Below are positions 11,355 to 21,611 of a stretch of 64,000 nucleotides of DNA, piece by piece. Origin of the DNA: Heloderma charlesbogerti. Its lineage: Eukaryota > Chordata > Lepidosauria > Squamata > Helodermatidae. The position numbers and the translations under genes are program-made. The first letter of the stretch is position 1. Each line of letters opens with the position of its first letter. The stretch is from NCBI GenBank assembly GCA_026122225.1, contig JANEZZ010002672.1, positions 248,001 through 312,000 on the forward strand, written 5' to 3'. Under the pieces are notes generated by a model. That model was not told where the DNA came from and made no database searches. It saw only the letters and a program-made list of their open reading frames with translations.

Positions 11355-14300
11355 CCCCTTCATGGATCACTGCCTTGTTGTGGCGAAGGGGCTTGCGTAA
11401 CTCAGTGAAGCCATAAGCTATGCCGTGCAGGGCCACCCAAGACGGACAGGTCATGGCAGAGAGTTCTGACAAAATGTGGTCCACTGGAGAAGGAAATGGC
11501 AACCCACTCCAGTATTCTTGCCAAGAAAACCCCATGGAACGTATCACAAGGCTAAAAGATATGACGCCGGAAGATGAGCCCCTCAGGTCGGAAGGTGTCC
11601 AATATGCTACTGGGGAAGAGCAGAGGGTATTTCCAAGTAGCGCCAGAAAGAGTGAAGCGGCTGGGCCAAACCTGAAAGGACACTCAGCTGTGGATGTGTC
11701 TGGTGGTGAAAAGAAAATCCGATGCTGTAAAGAACAATATTGTTTAGGAACTTGGAATGTCAGATCAATGAATCAAGGTAAGCTGGAGGTGGTCAAACAT
11801 GAGATGGCAAGATTGAACATTGACATCTTGGGAATCAGCGAACTAAAATGGACAGGCATGGGCGAATTTAATTCAGGTGACCATCATATCTACTATTGTG
11901 GGCAAGAATCCCTTAGAAGAAATGGAGTAGCACTCATAGTCAACAAAAGGGTGGGAAAAGCAGTACTGGGGTACAATCTTAAAAATGATAGAATGATCTC
12001 AGTACGAATCCAAGGCAAACCATTCAACATCACAGTAATTCAAGTCTATGCCCCAACCACTGAGGCCGAAGAAGCTGAGGTTGATCGGTTCTATGAAGAC
12101 CTACAACACCTTCTAGAACTAACACCAAAAAAAGATGTCCTCTTCATCATAGGGGATTGGAATGCTAAAGTAGGAAGTCAAGAAATCACCGGGATAACAG
12201 GCAGGCATGGCCTTGGTGTACAAAATGAAGGAGGACAAAAGCTAATAGAGTTTTGCCAAGAGAACATGCTGATCATAGCAAACACTCTTTTCCAACAGCA
12301 CAAGAGGCGACTCTACACTTGGACGTCACCAGATGGTCAATATCGAAATCAGATTGATTATGTCCTTTGCAGCCAAAGATGGAGAAGCTCCATACAGTCA
12401 GTAAAAACAAGACCTGGAGCTGACTGTGGCTCAGATCATGAGCTGCTTCTTGCAAAATTTTGGCTTAAATTGAAGAACGTCGGGAAAACCACTAAACCGT
12501 TCAGGTATGACCTAAATCATATCCCTGATGAATATACAGTGGAGGTGAGGAATAGATTTCAGGGATTAGACCTGATAGACAGAGTGCCTGAGGAACTATG
12601 GACGGAGGTCCGTAACATTGTTCAGGAGGCAGCAACGAAATCCATCCCAAAGAAAAAGAAATAAAAGAAAGCCAAGTGGCTGTCTGATGAGGCTTTACAA
12701 GTAGCTCACGAAAGAAGGGAAGCGAAAAGCAAGGGAGAAAGGGGAAGATATACCCAACTGAATGCAAAGTTCCAGAGAATAGCAAGGAGAGACAAGAAGG
12801 CCTTCTTAAATGAACAATGCAAAGAAATCGAGGAAAACAACAGAATGGGAAAGACTAGAGATCTCTTCAAGAAAATTGGAGATCTCAAGGGAACGTTTTG
12901 TGCAAAGACGGGCATGATAAAGGACAAAGAAGGCAGGGACCTAACAGAAGCAGATGAGATTAAGAAGAGGTGGCAAGAATACACAGAAGAACTATACAGG
13001 AAAGATCTGAATGTCCCTGATAGCCATGATAGTGCGGTCACTGAACTTGAGCCGGACATCCTAGAGAGTGAAGTCAAGTGGGCCTTAGGAAGCATTAGTA
13101 ACAACAAAGCTAGCGGAGATGACAGTATTCCAGCTGAGCTATTTAAAATCCTAAAAGATGATGCTGTTAAAGTGCTGCATTCAATATGCCAACAAATCTG
13201 GAACACTCAACAGTGGCCACAAGACTGGAAAAGGTCAGTTTACATTCCAATTCCAAAGAAGGGCAATGCCAAAGAGTGTTCAAACTACCGCACAATTGCG
13301 CTCATTTCACATGCCAGCAAGGTGATGCTCAAAATCCTACAAGCTAGGCTTCAGCAGTATGCGAACCGAGAACTACCAGAAGTACAAGCTGGGTTTAGAA
13401 GAGGCAGAGGAACTAGAGATCAAATCGCCAACATTCGCTGCATCATGGAGAAAGCAAGAGAATTCCAGAAAAACGTCTATTTCTGCTTCATTGACTACGC
13501 TAAAGCCTTTGATTGTGTGGATCACAACAAACTGTGGCAAATTCTTAAAGTGATGGGAGTACCAGACCACCTTATCTGTCTCCTGAGAAACCTGTACGAG
13601 GGTCAAGAAGCAACATTAAGAACCAGACATGGAACAACCGATTGGTTCAAAATTGGGAAAGGAGTACGACAAGGCTGCATATTGTCACCCTGCTTATTTA
13701 ACTTATATGCGGAGTACATCATGAGAAATGCCGGGTTGGATGAATCAGAGGTCGGAATTAAGATTGCTGGGAGAATTATCAACAACCTCCGATACGCAGA
13801 CGATACCACCCTAATGGCAGAAAGTGAAGAGGATCTCAAGAGCCTCTTGTTGAGGGTGAAAGAGGAGAGTGCAAAAGCTGGTTTGAAACTCAACATTACA
13901 AAAACGAAGATCATGGCATCAGGCCCCATCACTTCCTGGCATATAGAAGGGGAAGAAATGGAAGCAGTGACAGATTTTACTTTCTTGGGCTCCAAGATCA
14001 CCGCAGACAGTGACTGTAGCCATGAAATTAAAAGACGCTTGCTCCTTGGGAGGAAAGCTATGGCCAACCTAGACAGCATAGTCAGAAGCAGAGACATCAC
14101 CTTGCCGACAAAGGTCCGTCTAATCAAAGCTATGGTTTTCCCAGTAGTAATGTATGGCTGTGAGAGCTGGACTATAAGGAAGGCTGAGCGCCGAAGAATT
14201 GATGCTTTCGAACTGTGGTGCTGGAGAAGACTCTTACGAGTCCCCTGGACTGCAAGGAGGTCAAATCAGTCCATCCTAAAGGAAATCAACCGTGAGTGCT

Positions 14301-14568
14301 CATTGGAAGGACAGATAATGAAGCTGAAGCTCCAATATTTTGGCCACCTAATGCGAAGAGAAAACTCCCTGGAAAAGACCCTGATGCTGGGAAAGACTGA
14401 AGGCAAAAGGAGAAGGGGACGGCAGAGGATGAGATGGCTAGATAGCATCACGGATGCAATGAATATGAACTTGAGCACGCTCCGGGAGAGAGCGCAGGAT
14501 AGGAAGGCCTGGCGTGCTATGGTCCATGAGGTCACGAAGAGTCGGACACGACTGAACGACAACAACAA
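11355..14568 (+). mobile_element. Full-length BovB LINE, copy 2
   Basis: A complete 3.2-kb element: a short 5' UTR starting CCCCTTCATGGATCACTGCC, one long frame and an AACAACAAC tail. It is bounded by a perfect 12-bp target-site duplication. The 5' part contains the 'gagaaggaaatggcaaccca' text that ruminant BovB and its derived SINEs also have (from knowledge of the family). The perfect duplication, full length and only one obvious stop point to a recent insertion. BovB is known for horizontal transfer between squamates and ruminants. Confidence 0.95.
11420..12664 (+). CDS. BovB ORF, endonuclease half (ends at premature stop)
   Basis: 414 residues. After an N-terminal leader of about 105 residues comes an APE-like endonuclease, which nicks target DNA for priming: LGTWNVRS (109-116), DILGISELKW (135-144), NITVIQVYAP (203-212), GDWNAKVG (245-252), QIDYVL (311-316) and the catalytic GSDH (337-340). 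The frame stops at TAA (12662-12664), just after a PKKKK run. The next copy in the window has a Cys codon there, and the same frame resumes immediately, so this is a nonsense change inside a single ORF rather than a natural end. The start is the first Met after the 65-bp leader. Confidence 0.85.
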   Translation: MPCRATQDGQVMAESSDKMWSTGEGNGNPLQYSCQENPMERITRLKDMTPEDEPLRSEGVQYATGEEQRVFPSSARKSEAAGPNLKGHSAVDVSGGEKKIRCCKEQYCLGTWNVRSMNQGKLEVVKHEMARLNIDILGISELKWTGMGEFNSGDHHIYYCGQESLRRNGVALIVNKRVGKAVLGYNLKNDRMISVRIQGKPFNITVIQVYAPTTEAEEAEVDRFYEDLQHLLELTPKKDVLFIIGDWNAKVGSQEITGITGRHGLGVQNEGGQKLIEFCQENMLIIANTLFQQHKRRLYTWTSPDGQYRNQIDYVLCSQRWRSSIQSVKTRPGADCGSDHELLLAKFWLKLKNVGKTTKPFRYDLNHIPDEYTVEVRNRFQGLDLIDRVPEELWTEVRNIVQEAATKSIPKKKK

Positions 14569-14575
14569 ATTTTGA
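12845..14575 (+). CDS. BovB ORF, reverse-transcriptase half
   Basis: Same frame as 11420-12664; the frame is open from 12665 and 12845 is its first Met. RT motifs are intact: NYRTIALISHASKVMLKIL (148-166), FIDYAKAFDCVDHNKLW (215-231), GVRQGCILSPCLFNLY (273-288) and the catalytic YADD (317-320). A C-terminal domain follows with YGCESWTIRKAERRRIDAF and WCWRRLLRVPW. RTE elements have no RNase H domain and none is seen. Apart from the upstream stop the protein looks complete. The RT half might be translated only by internal initiation or readthrough, so activity is unlikely but the copy is young. Confidence 0.9.
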   Translation: MGKTRDLFKKIGDLKGTFCAKTGMIKDKEGRDLTEADEIKKRWQEYTEELYRKDLNVPDSHDSAVTELEPDILESEVKWALGSISNNKASGDDSIPAELFKILKDDAVKVLHSICQQIWNTQQWPQDWKRSVYIPIPKKGNAKECSNYRTIALISHASKVMLKILQARLQQYANRELPEVQAGFRRGRGTRDQIANIRCIMEKAREFQKNVYFCFIDYAKAFDCVDHNKLWQILKVMGVPDHLICLLRNLYEGQEATLRTRHGTTDWFKIGKGVRQGCILSPCLFNLYAEYIMRNAGLDESEVGIKIAGRIINNLRYADDTTLMAESEEDLKSLLLRVKEESAKAGLKLNITKTKIMASGPITSWHIEGEEMEAVTDFTFLGSKITADSDCSHEIKRRLLLGRKAMANLDSIVRSRDITLPTKVRLIKAMVFPVVMYGCESWTIRKAERRRIDAFELWCWRRLLRVPWTARRSNQSILKEINRECSLEGQIMKLKLQYFGHLMRRENSLEKTLMLGKTEGKRRRGRQRMRWLDSITDAMNMNLSTLRERAQDRKAWRAMVHEVTKSRTRLNDNNKF

Positions 14576-14580
14576 AGTGT
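14569..14580. repeat. Target-site duplication, right copy (BovB copy 2)
   Basis: Exact repeat of 11343-11354 (ATTTTGAAGTGT). Confidence 0.9.
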
Positions 14581-14738
14581 GAGTGCCATCACCGCAAAAG
14601 CCCGGCTAATCTCGTTGTGCAGAGAAGTTCATAAGGTGGAAGGCACTTCCTTCTTCTGACATACAGGAGAACCATATTGCATAAGCTTATCAATAGTTAT
14701 GTCATTTTGCTGGCTCGTAGACAATGGCAACTTGATCA

Positions 14739-14762
14739 TATATTTATTTATTTATTTATTTA
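14739..14762. repeat. (TTTA)n microsatellite at L2 3' end
   Basis: About six TTTA units. On the minus strand this is the (TAAA)n tail of the L2 element to its right, the usual kind of 3' repeat of this clade. Confidence 0.8.
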
Positions 14763-14956
14763 ATTTCTATACCGCCCAATAGCCGAAGCTCTCTGGGCGG
14801 TTCACAAAAACTAAAACCAAACAACACACAATAAAACAATTTAAAATATATAGAACATTAAAACCACAATATAACAATACAACCACAATAAAACCTAGCA
14901 GCAGTACAGGAGTTTAAAATACAGATTTAAAACAGCAAAGATAAAAATTTAGAAAG

Positions 14957-15238
14957 CTAAAATGCCTGGGAAAATAAAAAGGTTTTCACCTGGCGCCGAA
15001 AGGAGTACAATGTAGGCGCCAGGCGAACCTCACTAGGGAGCTCATTCCAGAGCCGGGGTGCCACAACAGAAAAAGCCCTCCTCCTAGTAGCCACCCGCCT
15101 CACTTCCTTTGGCAGGGGCTCACGGAGAAGGGCCGCGGATGATGATCTTAAGGTCCGGGCAGGCACATATGGGAGGAGGCGATCCTTCAGGTAACCTGGC
15201 CCCAAGCCGTTAAGGGCTTTGAATGTTAACACCAGCAC
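14957..15238 (-). CDS. L2 ORF2 C-terminal segment beyond the premature stop
   Basis: 93 residues (VLTFKALNGLGPGYL..., LWNELPSEVR) typical of the L2 C terminus, ending in FSQAF. Same frame as the upstream 809-residue segment, separated only by the TGA codon and three codons. It is a remnant of one ORF, not an independent gene. Confidence 0.85.
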   Translation of the reverse strand: MLVLTFKALNGLGPGYLKDRLLPYVPARTLRSSSAALLREPLPKEVRRVATRRRAFSVVAPRLWNELPSEVRLAPTLYSFRRQVKTFLFSQAF

Positions 15239-15244
15239 TTTGAA

Positions 15245-17674
15245 TCAGGCCCGGAAATGGACTGGCAGCCAGTGCAGCTGGAAAAGTACTGGCATAATAT
15301 GAGCTCGCAGGCCAGTCCCTGTTAACAATCTTGCTTCCCTATTTTGGACCAGCTGAAGTTTCCGGACTGTTTTCAAAGGCAGCCCCACGTATAACGCATT
15401 GCAGTAATCCAGACGAGAAGTTATCAGAGCATGGATAACTGTAGCTAGGCTATCTCTGTCCAGATAAGGGCGTAGTTGGTATACCAGCCTAAGCTGATAA
15501 AAAGTGCTCCGTGCCACTGAGTTCACCTGTGCCTCAAGTGACAGTTCTGGATCCAAGAGCACCCCCAAACTACGAACCTGATCCTTTAGGGGGAGTGCAA
15601 CCCCCTCCAGAACAGGTTGAATATCACCTAGCTGGGCAGACGAACCACCCACTAACAGTACCTCCGTCTTGTCTGGATTGAGTTTCAGTTTATTGGCCCT
15701 CATCCAGTCCATTACCGTGCCCAGGCACTGGTTCAGAACAGCCACTGCCTCACCTGGTTTTGATGAGAAAGAGAGGTAGAGCTGGGTGTCATCTGCATAT
15801 TGATGGCACCTCAGCCCACACCTCCGGATAACCTCCCCCAGCGGTTTCATGTAGATGTTAAACAGCATGGGGGATAGAATAGAGCCCTGTGGAACCCCAT
15901 GGCACAATTGCCATGGCACAGAGCAATAATCCCCCAGCACCACCTTCTTGAATCGGCCATCCAAGTAGGAGCGGAACCACTGTAGTGCAGTGCCTCCAAC
16001 TCCCAACCCAGACAACCTATCCAGAAGGATACCATGGTCGATGGTATCGAAAGCCGCTGAGAGGTCCAGGAGAATCAACAGGGTCGCACTCCCCCTGTCC
16101 CTCTCCTGACAGAGGTCATCCCACAGGGCGACCAAGGCAGTTTCCATTCCAAAACCAGGCCTGAAGCCCGATTGAAATGGATCTAGATAATCCGTTTCAT
16201 TCAAGAGTGCCTGGAGCTGTCCTACAACCACCCGCTCAAGCACCTTGCCCAGGAAGGGGATGTTGGCCACTGGCCTATAATTGTTAACATCCTCTGGGTC
16301 CAGGTTAGGCTTTTTCAGGAGTGGTCTAATTACTGCCTCTTTTAAAGCGGCAGGCACCACTCCCTCTCTCAAGGAGGAATTTACAACCTCCTGGACCCAG
16401 CCGGACAACCCCTCCTTGTTTGATTTAATAAGCCATGAAGGGCAAGGGTCAAGCACACAAGTGGTCGATCGGACTTGGCCAAGCACCTTGTCCGCATCCT
16501 CAGGCCTCAGTAACTGAAACTCATCCAATAAAACTGGACCAGACGGTGCTCTGAACGCCTCTACCAATGGAACTGCATTAATGGTGGTGTCCAATTCATG
16601 ACGAATCTGAGCGACTTTATCCTCAAAGTGCCGCGCAAACTCGTCACAGCGTGCTACCGAGGGTTCTACCGTCTCTCTCCCTGGCCCAGAATGTAACAGG
16701 CCGCGAACCACTCGGAAAAGCTCCGCTGGGCGACACTGAGAAGATGAAATGCTGGTGGAAAAGAACTGCCTCTTTGCCACCCTCACCGCCACAGAGTAGG
16801 CTCGATAGTGGGCTCTTACCTGTGTTCGGTCAGACTCAGCACAAGTTTTCCTCCACCTGCGTTCTAGCCATCTCCCCTCTTGCTTCATTGCCCTCAGCTC
16901 AGGTGTATACCAAGGAGCTGTCCGGGCTCTGCTCAGAGGGAGAGGGCGCTTGGGTGCAATCGTGTCAACCGCCCGAGTCATCTCTGCATTCCACAGAGCG
17001 ACCTGGGCTTCGACAGGAGCACCAGCCATACCAGCAGGAAAATCCCCCAGAGCCCTCTGGAATCCATCGGAATCCATTAATCTCCGGGGGCGGACCATTT
17101 TAATAGGTCCCCCACCCTTGCAGAGGGGAAAGGCCGCCAGAAGTCTAAACCTCAGCAGGAAGTGATCTGACCATGACAAAGGGACAGATGTTAATTCCTC
17201 TACTTTCAGATCACCATCCTCCTGCCCAGTCGAGAAAACCAGATCAAGCATGTGTCCTTTTATATGCGTTGGGCCGATGACATGTTGGGACAGCCCCATG
17301 GTTGTCATGGCGGCCATGAAGTCCTGAGCCGCCCCGGATACAGCGGCCTCGGCATGGAAGTTGAGATCCCCCAGGACCATCATCCTGGGGGTCTTCAACA
17401 CCAAGTCCGAGACCACCTCTGTCAGCTCAGGCAGGGAGTCCGATGGGCAGCGGGGTGGGCGGTACACCAACAGAATCCCTAATCTGTCCCGGGTACCCAA
17501 CACAAGATACAGACACTCAAGATCTGCACTCAAATGAGCAGGAAGCCTGGAGAGGGAGATTGAATTCCTATAGACCACGGCAACCCCCCGTCCCCGACCC
17601 TCAAGTCGGTGTTGGTGCTGCACCGAGTACCCAGGAGGGCACAGCTGGGAGAGAGTGAGAGATATATTTTCCAC
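15245..17674 (-). CDS. L2 ORF2: endonuclease (partial) plus reverse transcriptase
   Basis: 809 residues without interruption. Endonuclease motifs: GRGRGVAVVYR (26-36), GDLNFHAE (102-109), HMLDLVFS (141-148) and SWSDHFLL (168-175). RT motifs: NNYRPVANIPFLGKVLER (464-481), LLDLSAAFDTIDH (535-547), GVPQGSILSPMLFNIYM (593-609) and catalytic YADDTQLY (626-633). L2 proteins copy their RNA at a nicked target. The first Met lies inside the endonuclease because the element is 5' truncated. A TGA at 15245-15247 (after HWLPVHFRA) ends the frame; the rest of the domain continues in the same frame at 15238-14957. So two lesions are visible: the truncation and one stop. Confidence 0.9.
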   Translation of the reverse strand: MENISLTLSQLCPPGYSVQHQHRLEGRGRGVAVVYRNSISLSRLPAHLSADLECLYLVLGTRDRLGILLVYRPPRCPSDSLPELTEVVSDLVLKTPRMMVLGDLNFHAEAAVSGAAQDFMAAMTTMGLSQHVIGPTHIKGHMLDLVFSTGQEDGDLKVEELTSVPLSWSDHFLLRFRLLAAFPLCKGGGPIKMVRPRRLMDSDGFQRALGDFPAGMAGAPVEAQVALWNAEMTRAVDTIAPKRPLPLSRARTAPWYTPELRAMKQEGRWLERRWRKTCAESDRTQVRAHYRAYSVAVRVAKRQFFSTSISSSQCRPAELFRVVRGLLHSGPGRETVEPSVARCDEFARHFEDKVAQIRHELDTTINAVPLVEAFRAPSGPVLLDEFQLLRPEDADKVLGQVRSTTCVLDPCPSWLIKSNKEGLSGWVQEVVNSSLREGVVPAALKEAVIRPLLKKPNLDPEDVNNYRPVANIPFLGKVLERVVVGQLQALLNETDYLDPFQSGFRPGFGMETALVALWDDLCQERDRGSATLLILLDLSAAFDTIDHGILLDRLSGLGVGGTALQWFRSYLDGRFKKVVLGDYCSVPWQLCHGVPQGSILSPMLFNIYMKPLGEVIRRCGLRCHQYADDTQLYLSFSSKPGEAVAVLNQCLGTVMDWMRANKLKLNPDKTEVLLVGGSSAQLGDIQPVLEGVALPLKDQVRSLGVLLDPELSLEAQVNSVARSTFYQLRLVYQLRPYLDRDSLATVIHALITSRLDYCNALYVGLPLKTVRKLQLVQNREARLLTGTGLRAHIMPVLFQLHWLPVHFRA

Positions 17675-17690
17675 TCTTGCATCAAGGACT

Positions 17691-18660
17691 GTACAGACTG
17701 CAGCGCCAGTAATATTAGGTATTGCTGTAAACTTATCGCCTTCTACTGCATTGCTGTAGCAAAATGTATGATTGTCTACATTTTAGAAAACTATGGATCA
17801 TGCCAGCTTATGCAAGATAATCATGAAATATCTCCCTGTCATATCATTCAGGTTGCATTCTCCACGTACCTTGACTGTGGGAAAAGATTCACTTCCATCT
17901 TGTCCCACTCTTAGATTTCAGTATCACCTAAACATCATAGAGCCTGAGGTAGAAAATTTGCCAGGACAAGCTAGAGATGTGTGAAACCTACCCCTTTATC
18001 TTCAGAGAATCCCATCTCCATGCAGGCTGGCATCACATCCTTAGACATATATCTGCAAGAGTGAATATCTAATGCCACACTGAGAAGAAGATACCATAAT
18101 TACTGTGCATGAAATGTCTATTATTAGTAGTAGGTTTAATTGCACATCATATTCCCAATTCAAAAGCAGCAATATTTTTGCTAAGCAATACAGAGATGTG
18201 GTGTGTCAAGTGTCTGACAAACCTCTCCCTCCTTTTGCATTTCCATGCAGCTAGGAGAAACAAAAGTCTCATAATGTCCCCATGGGCTGGTGTGTGTGTG
18301 ACGTAAACTAGGGGTCCTCTATAAGGCCCTGGTCCCTAGAGATCACTGAGTCCAGAATTTTCCCAGGACTCCCCAAAACACCAGCTGTCACCACCCACAG
18401 ACTGAGAGAGAGCAGAAGGACTCTCCTTTTTATATCCTTAGTACATGGGGTGAGATATGCCAATCTTCAAATCCATTCAGACCAGAACATTGGGATTTAA
18501 CAGTAACATATATTTATTTAACAGGGCAACATTCAGAACAAACAATAACTGATCAGCAGCAGCAGCAACAACACCAACAACAGTTCTAAAAACCTAACAC
18601 CACATCTCAGCTTTCAATAGCTTCCAGGGGAGGCTGGTAGCTCCACTTTCGGTGGGGCGG
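17691..18660. other. Unassigned sequence between L2 and CR1
   Basis: No gene recognised. It contains a short CAG/CAA run at 18554-18582. Confidence 0.4.
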
Positions 18661-18879
18661 CGATAGAATAATAGAATCATAGAATAGTAGGGTTGGAAGG
18701 GGCCTACAAGACCATCGAGTCCACCCCCTGCTCAATGAAGAATCCAAGTCAGAGCATCCCTGACAGATGGCTGTCCAGCCTCATCTTCAATGCCTCCAGT
18801 GTGGGAGAGCCCACCACCTCCCTAGGTCATTGGTTCCATTGTTGTATTGCTCTAACAGTCAGGAGGTTTTTCCTGATGT

Positions 18880-19191
18880 TCAGCTGGAATCTGGCTTCCT
18901 GTAACTTGAGCCCATTATTCCGTGTCCTGCACTCTGGGATGATCGAGAAGAGATCCTGGCCTTCCTGTCTGTGACAACTTTCAAGTACTTGAAGAGCGCT
19001 ATCATATCTCCCCTCAGTCTTCTCTTCTCAAGGCTAAACATTCCCAGTTCTTTCAGTCTCTCTTCATAGGGCTTTGTTTCTAGTCCCATGATTAACTTTG
19101 TTGCCCTCCTCTGAAACCTCTCCAGTTTGTCTGCATCCTTCTTAAAGTGTGGTGCCCAGAACTGGACACAGTACTCCAGATGAGGCCAAAC
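18880..19191 (-). pseudogene. CR1 ORF2 C-terminal segment
   Basis: Reads [34 protein letters not shown] and [20 protein letters not shown], the conserved CR1 region after the RT core. Separated from the rest of ORF2 by MITE A5. The last residues of the open frame on the 5' side come from the MITE, not from CR1. The matching intact stretch is in CR1 copy 2 at 43480-43700. Confidence 0.85.
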
Positions 19192-19971
19192 TAGGGGTGG
19201 ACGAAAGTCACTTACCTTTTCTCGCAGCTTGTTCGCGGTGGGGGGGAGCGCTTCGCTGCTCCCCCCGTGAAGTTCAGGCCGGGGGGGGAGGCTTCCCACC
19301 TCGCCCGGCTGAAATTCAGGCCGGGGGGGAGGCTTCCCGCTTCGCCCGGCCGAAATTCAGGCCGGGGAGGAGGCTTCCCGCCTCGCCCAGCCGCGAACAC
19401 GAAAGTAAAAAAAAAAAAAAAAAAAGTCCCCTGATAGGCTACGTGATGATTCACGTAGCCTATCACGGCTAGATCTGCAAAGTCAGCCATGATAGGCTAC
19501 GTGAATCGTCACGTAGCCTATCACGGGTGACTTAAAAAAAAAAAAAAAGCGCGTACGCGAATGGCGGCCCCCATAGGGAGCCGCCATTCGCGTTCCTTAT
19601 TTAGTCGCTGTAGTCTCCGTAAATGTTTACGTAGACTACAGCGACCAAATAAGGAACGGGAATGGCGGCTCCCTATGGGGGCCGCCATTATCCGTACACA
19701 CTTTTTTTTTTTTTTTTAAGTCACCCGTGATAGGCTACGTGACGATTCACATAGCCTATCACAGCTGACTTTGCAAATCTAGCCTTGATAGGCTACGTGA
19801 ATCGTCACGTAGCCTATCAGGGGACTTTTTTTTTCTTTCTTTGATTGCAATGGCGGGGGCGGCAGCCGGTCGAAAGACCGGCTGCCGCTCCTGCCCCGCT
19901 CGAACACCGGACGAACCGCCAGCCGGACCCGCCGCTGGGAGGGACATTCAGGAAATTCTCCGCCATCCCTA
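19192..19971 (+). mobile_element. Family A MITE, copy A5, inside CR1 copy 1
   Basis: TAGGGGTGGACGAAAGTC start, GAAATTCTCCGCCATCCCTA end, perfect 8-bp duplication GGCCAAAC (19184-19191 and 19972-19979). CR1 copy 2 (near 43480, 'ttggcctc' on plus) supplies the empty site. Same GC-rich subfamily as A4 but with a shorter core: the central 'ataagggcaacgc' module is lost and a single TAGTCTMCGTAAA palindrome (about 19610-19640) forms the centre. Confidence 0.95.
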
Positions 19972-21557
19972 GGCCAAACCAGTGCTGAGAAGAGGGAATC
20001 TAGTACTTCCCGGAATTTGGAAGCTATGCTTCTATTAATGCAGCCCAAAAGAGCATTTGCCTTTTTTGCAGCCACATCACATTGTTGGCTCATATTCAGC
20101 TTGTGATCGACAACAATTCCAAGATCCTTCTCGCTTGTAGTGTTGTTGAGCCACGTATCCCCCACCTTGTAACTGTGCATTTGATTTCTTTTCCCTAGGT
20201 GCAGAACTTGGCATTTATCCCTATTAAATTTCATTCTGTTGTTTTCTGTCCAGAGCTCCAGTCTATCAACATCACTTTGAATTTTGTTTCTGTCTTCCAA
20301 AGTATTAGCTATCCCACCCAATTTTGTGTCATCTGCAAATTTGATCAGCATTCCCTGCACCTCTTCCTCCAAGTCATTAATAAAAATGCTGAAGAGCACT
20401 GGGCCCAGGACTGAGCCCTGCAGTACCCCACTCGTTAGCTCTCCCCAGTTTGAGAAGGTCACATTGATAAGCACTCTTTGAGTCCAATTCTTTAGCCAAC
20501 TGTGGATCCACCGGATCGTTGTTTCATCTAGCCCACTTTGAGCTAGTTTTCTCATCAGGATATCTTGGGGCACTTTGTCGAAAGCTTTGCTGAAGTCGAG
20601 GTATATGATGTCCACAGCATTCCCACGGTCTACAAGGGAGGTGGCTTGATCAAAAAATGAGATCAGATTCATCTGGCAGGACTTGTTCTTGACAAATCCA
20701 TGTTGGCTTGGAGTAATCACTGCATTGTTTTCAAGGTGCTTCATCTGCTCCAGAATTTTCCCAGGGACTGATGTCAGACTGACTGGTCTGTAGTTCCCAG
20801 GTTCCTCCTTTTTACTCTTTTTGAAGATAGGGACAACATTAGCCCTCCTCCAGTCATCTCGCACTTCACCCGTCCTCCATGATTTCTCAAAGAGAATAGA
20901 CAGCGGTTCTGAGAGTTCTTCTGCCAATTCCTTTATTACTCTAGGGTGCAGCTCATCTGGCCCTGGAGATTTGAACTCATTCAAAGTAATTAGGTGTTCC
21001 TTGACCATATGCCTATCGATCTCAAGCTGCAATCCTGCCCCTTCAGCCTGCACTTCGCCTTTGCCAGGGGGGTCATAGACCCTCTTTTGGGAAAAGACTG
21101 AGCCAAAGTAGGAATTGAGCTCCTCTGCCTTTTCTTTGTCATCTGTTATCATTTTGCCATCCTTATTTAATGTCTGAACAACCATTTCTTTCCTCTGCCT
21201 TTTACTATGCACGTAGCTGAAGAAAGCCTTTTTGTTGGTTTTAGCATCCCTTGCTAACCTCAGCTCGTTCTCAGCTTTAGCCTTCCTGACGCCATCCTTG
21301 CAATTCTGGGCTACCTGCCTGTACTCTTCCTTTGTTACTTGGCCTTCCTTCCACTTCCTATATGTGTCCTTTTTTGTTTTCAGATCACCCCTTAGCTTTT
21401 TTTGAAGCCACATTGGCTTCTTCTGTTGTCTTCCACCTTTTCTTCTTGTTGGAATTGTTTGCGAGTGTGCCTTGAGAATTTCCTTTTTTAAAAGCTCCCA
21501 CCCATCTTGGACTCCTTTTCTCAGTAGCATCGCTTGCCATGGGACCTTACTGATCAT
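19972..21557 (-). CDS. CR1 ORF2: reverse-transcriptase segment
   Basis: The frame is open from 21557 down into MITE A5. Residues typical of CR1 RT: RRANVVPIFKKSKKEEPGNYR, LTSVPGKILEQM, IIYLDFSKAFDKVPQDIL, GVLQGSVLGPVLFSIFINDL and the catalytic FADDTKLGG. The Met at 21557 is internal: the frame continues upstream to a TGA at 21612-21614 and beyond it into the endonuclease part. The final residues of this open frame (beyond 19971) derive from the MITE, giving a chimeric, non-functional C terminus. Confidence 0.9.
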
Positions 21558-21611
21558 TGTTCTGAGTTTATTAAAATCAGCTTTCCTAAAATCCAGGGTA
21601 CGCGTTTGACT

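Larger units (their letters stand above)
14739..17690 (-). mobile_element. L2-clade LINE, 5' truncated
   Basis: Minus-strand element with a long ORF2, a 3' UTR of about 220 bp containing 'ccgcccagagagct' text (14774-14800) and a TAAA-repeat tail. The 5' end stops inside the endonuclease domain at about 17690. This matches the normal 5' truncation of LINE copies. Confidence 0.85.

Noticed and set aside
19779..19971. C-terminal extension of the CR1 reverse-transcriptase frame
   Set aside because: This part of the frame lies in MITE A5, so it is not CR1 protein sequence.
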